Assembly: GCF_039511225.1 (NCBI RefSeq) | Contig: NZ_CP154261.1 | Coordinates: 3,286,001 to 3,350,000, forward strand | DNA from: Sphingobacterium multivorum | Lineage (GTDB): Bacteria; Bacteroidota; Bacteroidia; Sphingobacteriales; Sphingobacteriaceae | Direction of reading: 5' to 3' | DNA: 64,000 nt | Shown: in pieces, positions 35,815-44,130 of the stretch | Position numbering within the stretch: position 1 is the stretch's first letter | Layout: the number at the start of each line of letters is the position of its first letter | Notes under the pieces: model-generated | Databases searched by the model: none | What the model was told of the DNA's origin: nothing | Seen by the model: only the letters and a program-made list of their open reading frames with translations | Translations under genes and position numbers: made by a program

Positions 35815-35863
35815 AATGTCTTTTCAAAAAAACACACAGCAGATAGCTATTTTGCTTGAACCG

Positions 35864-36739
35864 CTATTCTTCAACCTCCTGCATTCCTGAATGCTCCAAA
35901 AACTGACGTGGAGATACCCCATTATGCCTTTTAAAATAATTGGAAAAACCCGCTAGATCATTGAAATTAAGATCTACTGCAACTTGTTTGATCGATTTTC
36001 CTGCACATAGCAATTCAGACGTAATAACATTAACAACTTCTTTCGCGATAAAAGAATTGGCATTCATATCGAGGTGCTTCCTGCAGAACACATTCAGGTA
36101 ATTTGCAGAGACACCTAATTTATCCGCATAATATTTGACCGAACGATGCTCCCGACCAAATGCTAAAAGTAATAACGAAAAACGTGTTAGAAGGGGTTCA
36201 AGTTTACCTTTTTTCCTATGTTTTAATTTCCCCACAACTTCTCGGTTGAACATTAATGCTATAATCCTGAATTTTGAAAAAATAATCTCCTTCATCCCCC
36301 GTTTGAATACTAACTCCCGATCGATCCCCTTAAACTCATTCAACATTTCCCGAAAAACCCTAGCCGAAAGTTTCATCACAGGATTATTTTTATAATAATC
36401 AATCGGATAAATAAAAAAGTTCTCAAATGTCTTAAAAAGCCGCCCGGAAACAAATACGGTATGTGATTTCGTACCTGCCCAAATATCCCAGTTATGAATC
36501 TGGCCAGGAAAGACCATGTGTAACTGCTTACAATTTATTTCATAAGCAACCCCATCGATAATATGCGTGCCACCACCTCTTTCAAACAACAAAAACGAAA
36601 AAAAATCAAGTCCGACAGGCTCATTTCTAAACATCTGCCGCTCAGTCCTGAAATATAGAATCTCTTCTTTTGTCCCCTTCAATTCTTGAAAATATGCAAA
36701 ATGCTCTATTTCATAATTTTTGTTTTTCATCATATCCAA
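35864..36739 (-). CDS. AraC-family transcriptional regulator
   Basis: A 291-aa regulator. The N-terminal ~150 residues form a cupin-like ligand-binding region (LLFERGGGTHIIDGVAYEI, HMVFPGQIHNWDI). The C-terminal ~100 residues hold the double helix-turn-helix of AraC/XylS proteins: VKYYADKLGVSANYLNVFCRK, then SIKQVAVDLNFNDLAGFSNYFKRHNGVSPRQF. It resembles the many Bacteroidota AraC regulators that activate a neighbouring gene in response to a small ligand. Candidates are the convergent MBL hydrolase or the genes beyond the upstream gap, both by position only. The start could be any of three near ATGs (36739, 36733, 36730); the first is given. Confidence 0.88.
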   Translation of the reverse strand: MDMMKNKNYEIEHFAYFQELKGTKEEILYFRTERQMFRNEPVGLDFFSFLLFERGGGTHIIDGVAYEINCKQLHMVFPGQIHNWDIWAGTKSHTVFVSGRLFKTFENFFIYPIDYYKNNPVMKLSARVFREMLNEFKGIDRELVFKRGMKEIIFSKFRIIALMFNREVVGKLKHRKKGKLEPLLTRFSLLLLAFGREHRSVKYYADKLGVSANYLNVFCRKHLDMNANSFIAKEVVNVITSELLCAGKSIKQVAVDLNFNDLAGFSNYFKRHNGVSPRQFLEHSGMQEVEE

Positions 36740-36856
36740 TCATTTGTAGCAAATGACATTTTCAACATCTTTCACAATGATCAAAACGCCATCCCTATAA
36801 TTCTAGGAAACCTGTCATATCTGGTGAAGAAATTCATCAATCTCCCTCATAGTATC

Positions 36857-36893
36857 GAATTAAAATAACATTGAATTAAAATAACATTGAATT
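36857..36893. repeat. Tandem 16-bp repeat (2.3 copies)
   Basis: GAATTAAAATAACATT occurs twice without gap (36857-36888), followed by GAATT. It is a likely slippage repeat. Confidence 0.8.
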
Positions 36894-37191
36894 TATCGAT
36901 TCTCAAAACATGGGCAGCGAAATGAATGATTTGATAAAGCATATTGATGAATTTTATAAACGATTTTTCCATTTCACCTACTATCAACAAGAAATAATTA
37001 GAATAAAACAGGCCTCTATTCGCAAAAAATAGAACTAGTAATACAAGCGTTCTTTCAACTGATATACTTACTGAACAAATAGCTCTTTTGATCCCTAATA
37101 AGAGCAACATATCTACGGTTATAAATATCATTTCTGGCACTTTACAAAAAAATACCTGAAACCAGTGATAAGGGGTATGGACCAATTCAGC

Positions 37192-37199
37192 TATTTTTG
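37192..37199 (+). promoter_or_regulatory. -7 element (TATTTTTG) of the SH3-protein gene
   Basis: It matches TAnnTTTG 19 nt before the ATG at 37219. Confidence 0.45.
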
Positions 37200-37218
37200 C
37201 TGGAAAGAAGAGTGAAAA

Positions 37219-38091
37219 ATGAAAAAGTTAATTGGATGCTATTTAGTCATTTTAAGTATCGGACCACTTTGCTTAAAAGCGCAGGAAAATCTAAAGTTTG
37301 ACGATAATTTCAACGTATGGAACATACAGAAAGGCCAGTCAGCAACTGTTTTTGCAGCCAAAGCTTATGTCCGTGCTCAACCCAGTCTAAAGGCAGCAAT
37401 CGTAGATTCTTTATCCGTCGGAAATGTCGTTACGATCAATAGTAATCCCATCAAAGGAAATACACTAAAAAATTTTTATGCTCCTTGGTATGAGATAAAT
37501 TATTCCGACGGTAACAGCAAAAAGAATGGATTTATTTGGCTTGGATTATTAGCGCTCGGAAAACAGACCGCTTCAGACGGCTCGCAATATATTTACGGTT
37601 TTGAACGTTTTACCAAAGGTATCAAGGAAGAGGAACAGGATCATTTTTCAACCGGTGTAAAACTTATCGACGCAAATGGAAATTTTCTAGCTGAACACAC
37701 CTTCCCTTTCGCCTATTCAGAACAAAGCTTCTCCCAAAGTAAATTGCTGCCTGCAATGGGGCTGCAAAATGTCAAACACATCATCCGCATTGAATTTCTA
37801 GGCGAAGCCTGTGGCATACCCTCTGAATATAGCTATGTGGCCTGGACGGGACGGCAGCTGGTTGATCTTCCTAGCCGATATTCGGTTAGTGATGCTGGTG
37901 TGTTCTATTACGATGAAAAGATTCTTTTCCCTTCCGAACACGGAAAAAATAATCAGATTATCTATAAATACATTGAAGAGGGAGAAGTTATCGACGATAA
38001 TGCGGAAAATCCAAATTTTAGGGTCACAAAAAAGAGTGAAGAATTTCTATGGAACGGTATTGGATTTGAAAAGCTTTCGAAAGCTAAATAG
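37219..38091 (+). CDS. Exported protein with bacterial SH3-like domain
   Basis: A 290-aa exported protein. The signal peptide ends near residue 22 (CLKAQ). About residues 40-115 look like a bacterial SH3 fold (AKAYVRAQPSLKAAIVDSLSVGNVVTI, WYEINYSDGNSKKNGFIWLGLLAL), which usually binds cell-wall peptides or partner proteins. The C-terminal ~170 residues form a strand-rich region of unknown type, including SCFF-free segments such as HIIRIEFLGEACGIPSEYSYVAW. The next gene, a large TPR protein, starts 47 nt later without a visible promoter, so the two are probably an operon. The function is unknown. Confidence 0.75.
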   Translation: MKKLIGCYLVILSIGPLCLKAQENLKFDDNFNVWNIQKGQSATVFAAKAYVRAQPSLKAAIVDSLSVGNVVTINSNPIKGNTLKNFYAPWYEINYSDGNSKKNGFIWLGLLALGKQTASDGSQYIYGFERFTKGIKEEEQDHFSTGVKLIDANGNFLAEHTFPFAYSEQSFSQSKLLPAMGLQNVKHIIRIEFLGEACGIPSEYSYVAWTGRQLVDLPSRYSVSDAGVFYYDEKILFPSEHGKNNQIIYKYIEEGEVIDDNAENPNFRVTKKSEEFLWNGIGFEKLSKAK

Positions 38092-38138
38092 TATTTTCCA
38101 CAGATTTCAATATACTGAATACATACAAGAATTAATAA

Positions 38139-40517
38139 ATGGAAGAAAAGAATATATATGATTTGTTCTATAGCGGACAATTAGACCTCTTTATTATTGA
38201 AGGAGAAAATCAACTACGACAAAACGATCAAGATGTGACGCTTTGGACACACCTCGCCATCGCCTACCACGATCAGGTATTTTATGAGGGCCACGAAGCT
38301 ATTTTCGATGTGATTCAGGAAAAAATGATTCCCTATTTTCAAAAAGCATTGGCCATCGAACCTGATCATGAAACGACCCTATATCATATACTGAATTATG
38401 TTTTAGACAATCAAGCAACACTAGCGCAAATTGGTCGACCAAAATCCCATATTACCGAAAACAACAAAGGTTTATTTATCGAATATGCAAAAAAATTAAT
38501 CGCTTCCCCAAATATGTCCGGATATGGGCACAACTATTTAACCAATATCTACGAAGGGCTCCAGGATGATACAGCGTTGCTCCCAGCTTTGGAGGCGAGT
38601 ATTGATTTCGTTAAAGAAACATTCAAGGATGAGCGAGAAACCTCTGATCATAATTTTTCCCTCTTTTGGATAAAGAAAATATATCTGCTCGACCGTACAA
38701 AACAGATCAATGCATCCAATATTTTAGCTTTAATGGAAGCAGATTTCAAGCATTTCATCAGCAGCAATGAAATGAATTATGTGGATCTTGCTGAAATTGC
38801 TTACGAAAACAAAGCAATCGACCTAGCATTGCAGATTTTACTTAAGCTCATCAAAGGGGAAAACTCAGCCGTGCATATCCATCAGGAGCTGGTTAAATGG
38901 CATACTCGATTTGAAGAATTGATTGCCGAGGGGTACGAGCACCCTGAAGTCTTCTACTATCAGCTTATCATTGAGCGTAATTACTCGGAAGAAATCGGAA
39001 TCCCGCTTGACTATTATTATCTCCATGCACTCAAATTGATCGACACCTATCCTGACTCTTACGTCGGTTACCATTTTGCGGCAGCCTATCTCTATGACGA
39101 GGGACAGTATGCTGCTGCTATTCCATATCTGACTATGGTGGGTGAACGGAAATGGAATGCAACATCCTGGCGACGTCTAGTTGAATGCACTTTTAAAGCC
39201 AATGGAACAGTTTACGATCAGGTCCCTACTTTCAATGACCTTCCCCGTGAATGTTACAATGAAGCTGTTACGCTGTCTGATTTCATTCACTCCCTGGACA
39301 ACTTAACCGCAGTCGATCAGTCTGCACTACAATTGCTCGTCCTCGGACTTTACCGTCAAGCCTACGACGCCTTCAAGGACTATTTTGAACAAAATAAATA
39401 CGAAAGTGACTATTTTGGAGGCAGTCACAATAGGGCCATGAATTGCAATAATCTAGCTTTAGCTTATAAAGAAGCCGGTGAATTGGAAACCTGTTACGCT
39501 ATCGCAACCGAAGGATTAAGCTATTCCGACTTTGAAGAACTTCATTTCACCCGAGCCGATACCTTGTCAGCCTTGGAAGATTACGTACGTCTCGAGCAAG
39601 TACTTCAACAGTACTTTGACACCTATCAGATCTCGTTGGAAGCCACTCTTGCGCAGCAAGAATTTACTTCGGAAGAAGACGAAGAAACCGAAGAAACGGA
39701 GTCTGCCATATTTCCTCCTTGTTACCGCATGCTTATGCATCAAATCGACGTCGAATATCAACTGGGTCGTACAGCGGACATTCAATCCCGGGCGCAACAG
39801 CTTCTCGAGTTTATTTACAAATTCTATATTGATCATCCCAATTTAGACGAATATCACTACCGTGACTTTGAAGCGTCAAAGAATGGGATCGAGCATATCA
39901 TCTATCAGATAACTGAACAGGATAATTTAGCGCAACGCATCTCTTATTACGAACAAATGGCTAAACAATATCCACACGAGGCCCAGCCTCACTATGTGTT
40001 GATGCAGCTATATAATGAAAAGAGCAACTACAAATCCATGAACATCGCTGCGCAGAAATATCTTAAAAATAAACCGGAATTTATTATCGACAATTTCGAC
40101 AAGGCAAAGACACTCTATCTCATCATTAAAAGCCATTACTACCTTAAGGAATTTAGTGAAGGTAAGGAAACATTCCAAAAGCATGATAATTGGGTCCAAT
40201 CGATCATGGAGCCTAATGACTATGTTCTTTGGTTAAAATTCGGAATTGAACTTTTGGCCGAAAACGGAGCTATAAATGAAGTAGATAAATACGTCAACGT
40301 TTTCAACGGTATTTATGCCCAACACGATTGGGGTTATGACGATGATGTCGAATCGGTTAAATTGGCAGAAGCACATGTGAACCATAAAACTGGGAATCTG
40401 AAAAAAGCACACAGCTTACTGGATGAAGTGCTTTCCTATTCGGATCACTCCCCTTTGGCTGATGAATATAAACGTACCTGGAAAAAGCCAGGCTTCTTCT
40501 CTGGCTTTAAATTTTAA
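38139..40517 (+). CDS. Large cytosolic TPR-repeat protein
   Basis: A 792-aa protein without signal peptide or membrane segments. It consists of helix pairs with TPR spacing, clearest at VTLWTHLAIAYHD, MIPYFQKALAIEPDHETTLYHI, CNNLALAYKEAGELETCYAIATEGL, AQPHYVLMQLYNEKSNYK and AHVNHKTGNLKKAHSLLDEVL. An acidic linker (SEEDEETEETE) lies near residue 510. It probably scaffolds protein contacts. No enzymatic domain is visible. It follows the SH3-domain gene in the same direction and is followed by a hairpin, suggesting a two-gene unit of unknown role. Confidence 0.8.
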   Translation: MEEKNIYDLFYSGQLDLFIIEGENQLRQNDQDVTLWTHLAIAYHDQVFYEGHEAIFDVIQEKMIPYFQKALAIEPDHETTLYHILNYVLDNQATLAQIGRPKSHITENNKGLFIEYAKKLIASPNMSGYGHNYLTNIYEGLQDDTALLPALEASIDFVKETFKDERETSDHNFSLFWIKKIYLLDRTKQINASNILALMEADFKHFISSNEMNYVDLAEIAYENKAIDLALQILLKLIKGENSAVHIHQELVKWHTRFEELIAEGYEHPEVFYYQLIIERNYSEEIGIPLDYYYLHALKLIDTYPDSYVGYHFAAAYLYDEGQYAAAIPYLTMVGERKWNATSWRRLVECTFKANGTVYDQVPTFNDLPRECYNEAVTLSDFIHSLDNLTAVDQSALQLLVLGLYRQAYDAFKDYFEQNKYESDYFGGSHNRAMNCNNLALAYKEAGELETCYAIATEGLSYSDFEELHFTRADTLSALEDYVRLEQVLQQYFDTYQISLEATLAQQEFTSEEDEETEETESAIFPPCYRMLMHQIDVEYQLGRTADIQSRAQQLLEFIYKFYIDHPNLDEYHYRDFEASKNGIEHIIYQITEQDNLAQRISYYEQMAKQYPHEAQPHYVLMQLYNEKSNYKSMNIAAQKYLKNKPEFIIDNFDKAKTLYLIIKSHYYLKEFSEGKETFQKHDNWVQSIMEPNDYVLWLKFGIELLAENGAINEVDKYVNVFNGIYAQHDWGYDDDVESVKLAEAHVNHKTGNLKKAHSLLDEVLSYSDHSPLADEYKRTWKKPGFFSGFKF

Positions 40518-40556
40518 GTACTTCTTTTGCTTAAAAAAAGAAAGAATTCCAAACGT

Positions 40557-40600
40557 CGCTCCATGTTATTCGGCCCTCTGACCCCAAATAACATGGAGCG
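40557..40600. terminator. Strong hairpin after the TPR gene (terminator without clear T-run)
   Basis: CGCTCCATGTTATT (40557-40570) and its complement (40587-40600) form a 14-bp stem with a 16-nt loop. AATAAAAAAG follows on the plus strand instead of a T-run, so termination is uncertain. Confidence 0.45.
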
Positions 40601-40662
40601 AATAAAAAAGTCCTTAATGTCAAAAAACGTTAAAAGAGGAAGCAGATTCTACCCAAAACAAC

Positions 40663-40670
40663 TATATTTG
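40663..40670 (+). promoter_or_regulatory. -7 element (TATATTTG) of the Cys/His-rich gene
   Basis: It ends 7 nt before the ATG at 40678, implying an almost leaderless transcript. Confidence 0.5.
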
Positions 40671-40677
40671 AACTGAC

Positions 40678-41049
40678 ATGGCAATTAAGCGACTTATACT
40701 ACTTTTTTTAACCTTAGGTTTCCTGTTGAGTGCACCCGGCGCTTTTGCCTGCCATAAAATGAATGCACACAGCAGTCACACCCAAGATGATGCTACCACT
40801 GACAAAAAGGATCATTGTTGCGCAAAATTTAAATCTTCCAAAAAAAAGGCTTTCTGTAAACATCATAAAGCCTGTAAAAATTGTAATTGTCAATGTGCTT
40901 ATAGTTGTACGATTTTGGCAATTTCCAACCCTCTTGAAAAAGGTCATGAGCTTTGCGCTATAGCCATCAAAAAAAATTATAAACCCATAGTGCCAACATT
41001 TATTTCTGAAGGATATTTCTGTCCCTGGGTTCCGCCAAAAATAAGTTAA
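40678..41049 (+). CDS. Exported Cys/His-rich protein, probable metal binder
   Basis: A 123-aa protein: a signal peptide cleaved near APGAFA, then a mature part very rich in Cys and His. Clusters read CHKMNAHSSH, DHCCAKF, CKHHKACKNCNCQCAYSC. The C-terminal 40 residues are less biased (PTFISEGYFCPWVPPKIS). Similar short HxxC/CxxC-rich exported proteins occur in Bacteroidota beside copper or other heavy-metal genes, but no exact family is recognised. The next gene (67 nt downstream) encodes an HMA-like/DUF3347 protein, which supports a metal-handling role. Copper is the likeliest metal, by inference only. Confidence 0.75.
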   Translation: MAIKRLILLFLTLGFLLSAPGAFACHKMNAHSSHTQDDATTDKKDHCCAKFKSSKKKAFCKHHKACKNCNCQCAYSCTILAISNPLEKGHELCAIAIKKNYKPIVPTFISEGYFCPWVPPKIS

Positions 41050-41116
41050 TCTTTGTATTGATCACTAATCAATCATTTTTGATTACTTATTTTTACATAT
41101 TCTTTTATCCAATCAT

Positions 41117-41953
41117 ATGAAAATCCAACACTATATCATAACAGGGGCTTTAGTGCTATCCTCTTTGACAAACTACGCACAAGACAACAACACCGTGAAC
41201 AACAATGTTAAAATTGCCGGGAACTGTGGTATGTGTAAAAAAACAATAGAAAATGCAGGAGCCGCCGCTCAGGCGAAAGTTGAATGGAATGAAGACAACC
41301 AAACAGCGACAATAGCTTATGACGCAAAGAAAACGTCCTTAGATGCTGTATTGAAAAGTATCGCCGGAGCAGGCTACGACAATGAAAAATACCTTGCTGC
41401 CGAAGATACCTATGCTAAGCTTCACACTTGCTGTCAATACGAAAGGAATTTAGCTCCTCCAGCTTCAGACGCCCCCCAAGACGCAACCATTGCACCGGTA
41501 GCTTCAGTAGATAACATCAGCGATGCAAGCAATTTTCAAAAGATCTATGACCAATACTTTCTGCTTAAAGATGCGCTTATAGCAGCGGATAGTAAACAAG
41601 CTGCAGGCCTCGCAAACGATCTCGCCGATGCCATTGCTAAAATCAAAACTGCTGATCTAACGCAAGCGGAACAGGACGTCTGGAAAACCAAAACAGCATC
41701 ACTCAAAGCCATTGTAAAGAGCCTACAACAGGCCAAGGATATCAGCAAACAACGAGAAGCCTTCGCAATTTTGTCAGAAGATATCTATAGTTTGTCCAAA
41801 AACTCAAAACCATCTTCTGCTGTTTATTATCAAAAGTGCCCGATGTTTAACAAAGGTAAAGGTGCCACTTGGTTAAGCCGTCATAAAGAAATCAAAAACC
41901 CTTACTATGGCGCACAGATGCTGACCTGTGGTAGCACAGTTCAAACGCTTTAA
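41117..41953 (+). CDS. Exported heavy-metal-associated (HMA) and DUF3347 protein
   Basis: A 278-aa protein with a signal peptide (to about residue 21, NYAQ). Residues ~30-90 form an HMA-like ferredoxin fold with the metal site GNCGMCKKTIE (CxxC) and a closing AGYDNEKY. An Ala/Pro/Asp linker follows. The C-terminal ~135 residues are DUF3347: helical KIYDQYFLLKDALIAADS, then YYQKCPMFNKGKGATWLSRHKEIKNPYYGAQMLTCG with the family's CPM and LTCG motifs. In Bacteroidota, DUF3347 is often next to or fused with copper-efflux (CusB-type) proteins. A periplasmic metal carrier is therefore likely. No efflux pump gene is adjacent. Confidence 0.88.
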   Translation: MKIQHYIITGALVLSSLTNYAQDNNTVNNNVKIAGNCGMCKKTIENAGAAAQAKVEWNEDNQTATIAYDAKKTSLDAVLKSIAGAGYDNEKYLAAEDTYAKLHTCCQYERNLAPPASDAPQDATIAPVASVDNISDASNFQKIYDQYFLLKDALIAADSKQAAGLANDLADAIAKIKTADLTQAEQDVWKTKTASLKAIVKSLQQAKDISKQREAFAILSEDIYSLSKNSKPSSAVYYQKCPMFNKGKGATWLSRHKEIKNPYYGAQMLTCGSTVQTL

Positions 41954-41979
41954 CCAATAACGTCAGTTAATCGACTCTT

Positions 41980-42014
41980 AAAGGTTTATCTCGTCGGGAG
42001 ATAAACCTTTTTTT
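41980..42014 (+). terminator. Terminator after the HMA-DUF3347 gene
   Basis: AAAGGTTTATCTC and GAGATAAACCTTT enclose a 5-nt loop, followed by TTTT. Confidence 0.9.
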
Positions 42015-42129
42015 GTAATTGCTGCCGCAATGATCGATTTTTTATAAACCAAAATAGTATATTTAATATCAGCAGAAATAGGTTCGCTTAAATGACAACA
42101 TGCGTATATTATAAAACAAGGTTCAATTC

Positions 42130-43062
42130 ATGGAAAAAGTAATTATTACAGGTGGTGCCGGAGCTATAGGTCTTCATTTAACAAAACTATTGGTTGCCAA
42201 TTTCTATGAAGTTATTATTTTTACTAGAAATCCGAAATCCCATCCCGCGCAGCCGAATGTCAGATACGTACACTGGGATCCCTATAAGCAAGAGATAGAC
42301 GCCAAATCAATTCAGGAGGCCGATTATATCATCAACCTGGCAGGCGCAAACCTCAATGCCAAACGCTGGACAAAAACATATCAGCAAGAAATTATTGCCA
42401 GCCGGGTCGAAAGTGGGAAACTGCTCTACCAAAGTCTTAAACAACTACCTAATCGGGTAAAAGCAGTTATATCTGCCTCCGCTATAGGCTGGTATGGAAC
42501 GGACGATCCCTACCAAAAAAGACCTTTTACAGAAGGAGACCCTCAAGGGGGCAATTTTCTATCCTGGGTTTGCAACCTCTGGGAAGGAAGCGTAAAACCT
42601 ATTGAAACATTGGGAAAAAGACTCGTTGTCTTCCGTTTTGGAGTCGTTATCAGTAAGGATCAGGGAATGCTAAAAGAAATCGGACGCTTCCTACCCTTCC
42701 GTTCAGTTCCGATATTGGGTTCTGGCAAACAGATGCTCAGTTGGATCCATATGGATGATCTCTGCCGCATGCTGTTATTTGGTATACAAAATAATACCAT
42801 AGCCGGGATTTATAATGCCTGCTCGTCCGAACCGCTTCCGCTTGCCGAGTTTACCAAAAGAATAGCGAAACGTCAATACGGTCCATTCTACATCCCCCTC
42901 CCAGTCCCATCACTGATGATTAAGCTGATGCTCGGAAAAAAAGGAGAGGAAATGGTACTCAATGGGACATGGGTGAGCAATAAAAAGATTGTTCAGGAGA
43001 AATTCCCTTTTAAATATCCCCTTTTGGACAATAATTGTATAGATAACTTACATATTGATTAA
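42130..43062 (+). CDS. TIGR01777-family NAD(P)-binding epimerase-like protein
   Basis: A 310-aa Rossmann-fold protein of the extended SDR group TIGR01777 (YfcH/SulA-like). Seen: the N-terminal glycine-rich loop TGGAGAIGLHL (about 7-17), NLAGANLNAKRW, the active-site-like SASAIGWYG (about 117-125), and SWVCNLWEGSVKPIE, with a C-terminal PxPxxxxKLMLG region. Family members are of unclear function; some affect cell division or stress. The substrate is unknown. It is flanked upstream by a terminator and followed 58 nt later by an independently promoted gene, so it is probably monocistronic. Confidence 0.88.
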   Translation: MEKVIITGGAGAIGLHLTKLLVANFYEVIIFTRNPKSHPAQPNVRYVHWDPYKQEIDAKSIQEADYIINLAGANLNAKRWTKTYQQEIIASRVESGKLLYQSLKQLPNRVKAVISASAIGWYGTDDPYQKRPFTEGDPQGGNFLSWVCNLWEGSVKPIETLGKRLVVFRFGVVISKDQGMLKEIGRFLPFRSVPILGSGKQMLSWIHMDDLCRMLLFGIQNNTIAGIYNACSSEPLPLAEFTKRIAKRQYGPFYIPLPVPSLMIKLMLGKKGEEMVLNGTWVSNKKIVQEKFPFKYPLLDNNCIDNLHID

Positions 43063-43106
43063 TTGTTAATTCGCGTTAATTTCCGCCCTTTTTGGGACAA
43101 AATCCG

Positions 43107-43114
43107 TATATTTG
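43107..43114 (+). promoter_or_regulatory. -7 element (TATATTTG) of the FAH-family gene
   Basis: It ends 6 nt before the ATG at 43121. An alternative TTG start at 43112 would lie inside the element. Confidence 0.5.
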
Positions 43115-43120
43115 CGGCTT

Positions 43121-43981
43121 ATGAAGATTTTTAGATATGGCGCAAAGGGCTCCGAAAAAGCGGGAGTCATTTTAAACGAAAAGAAATATGATGTTTCGGA
43201 AGGAAATTTTCAATATAACCGCGATTTCTTTGCGGATATTGCAAATTTGGAAAGACTTCAAGCATATATAATTGAAAAAGGCGACAAGCTTAAAGAGATA
43301 GCCGACGACGAGCGTATTGGTACACCATTGGAAGCTCCTTCCAAAATACTTTGTGTAGGACTTAATTTCGATGATCACGTCAAAGAAACCAAATTACAAC
43401 AAGCTTCCGAGCCTATTGTATTTATGAAATCTGTATCTGCATTCAATGGTCCTTTTGATGGAATTACCCTTCCGAAGTTCTCTGTAAAATCTGATTGGGA
43501 AACCGAATTTGCCATTGTAATTGGAAAAAAAGCTTCTTATGTTACTGAAGAAGAAGCTTTGGACCATGTGTTTGGCTACGTGCTACACAACGATGTGACA
43601 GAGCGTGAATTTCAAATCGAGCGTGGCGGAACCTGGGACAAAGGTAAAGGATGCGACACTTTCGCCCCTATTGGTCCGTTTATAGCAACCAAAGATGAAA
43701 TCACAGATATCGATAACTTAAGAATATGGCTCAAACTCAATGGTGAAATCATGCAAGACGGCAATACAAGTGATTTTATCTACCGTGTGCCCAAATTGAT
43801 CTCTTATTTAAGTCACTTTATGAGCTTACTTCCAGGCGATATCATTTCCACAGGATCGCCTGCCGGATCTGGCATGGGCAAATCTCCACAAAGATTCCTG
43901 AAAGATGGTGATGTCATCGAATATGGTATTGATGGACTTGGATCGGCAAAACAAGTGATTTCAGCTTATCAAGGTTTATAA
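43121..43981 (+). CDS. Fumarylacetoacetate hydrolase family protein
   Basis: A 286-aa cytosolic protein of the FAH/MhpD superfamily. Seen: KILCVGLNFDDHVKE with the catalytic His/Asp pair, PIVFMKSVSAFNGPFD, DWETEFAIVIGK with the metal-binding acidic residues, GYVLHNDVTEREFQ and GDIISTGSPAGSGMGKSP. The family cleaves or decarboxylates beta-diketo acids, including acylpyruvates and 2-keto-4-pentenoates. The exact substrate is not known. The ATG at 43121 is chosen, since a TTG three codons upstream falls within the -7 element. A hairpin terminator follows the stop. Confidence 0.9.
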   Translation: MKIFRYGAKGSEKAGVILNEKKYDVSEGNFQYNRDFFADIANLERLQAYIIEKGDKLKEIADDERIGTPLEAPSKILCVGLNFDDHVKETKLQQASEPIVFMKSVSAFNGPFDGITLPKFSVKSDWETEFAIVIGKKASYVTEEEALDHVFGYVLHNDVTEREFQIERGGTWDKGKGCDTFAPIGPFIATKDEITDIDNLRIWLKLNGEIMQDGNTSDFIYRVPKLISYLSHFMSLLPGDIISTGSPAGSGMGKSPQRFLKDGDVIEYGIDGLGSAKQVISAYQGL

Positions 43982-43994
43982 AAAATAGATATCT

Positions 43995-44036
43995 GGGTTC
44001 TTTCATTCTTTTTCAGTCTGAAAGAGCCCATTTTCT
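43995..44036 (+). terminator. Terminator after the FAH-family gene
   Basis: GGGTTCTTTC and GAAAGAGCCC (one G-U pair) form the stem, followed by ATTTTCTTT. Confidence 0.65.
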
Positions 44037-44130
44037 TTCACTTGATTTTATTTTATCCCCGGCATTTGTGTACATTTATATCAACATCATCCATTTGTCC
44101 AACTAAAATTGCTAAATCCCTACAGGGTCA

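Larger units (their letters stand above)
36740..37218. other. Intergenic region between the AraC and SH3-protein genes
   Basis: About 480 bp, A+T-rich. It contains a short tandem repeat at 36857 and the -7 element of the next gene at 37192. A 112-codon minus frame (36847-37185) is open and hydrophobic. It ends in the tandem repeat and has no promoter motif, so it is not accepted as a gene. Confidence 0.5.

Noticed and set aside
36847..37185. 112-codon hydrophobic minus-strand gene
   Set aside because: Its end runs into a tandem repeat, its composition follows local A+T bias, no promoter motif precedes it, and it overlaps the promoter of the next gene.
44037..44130. SAM riboswitch in the metN leader
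   Set aside because: GCTAAAT and a short CCCT/AGGG pairing are present, but the SAM-I or SAM-II core could not be built, and the leader is short.
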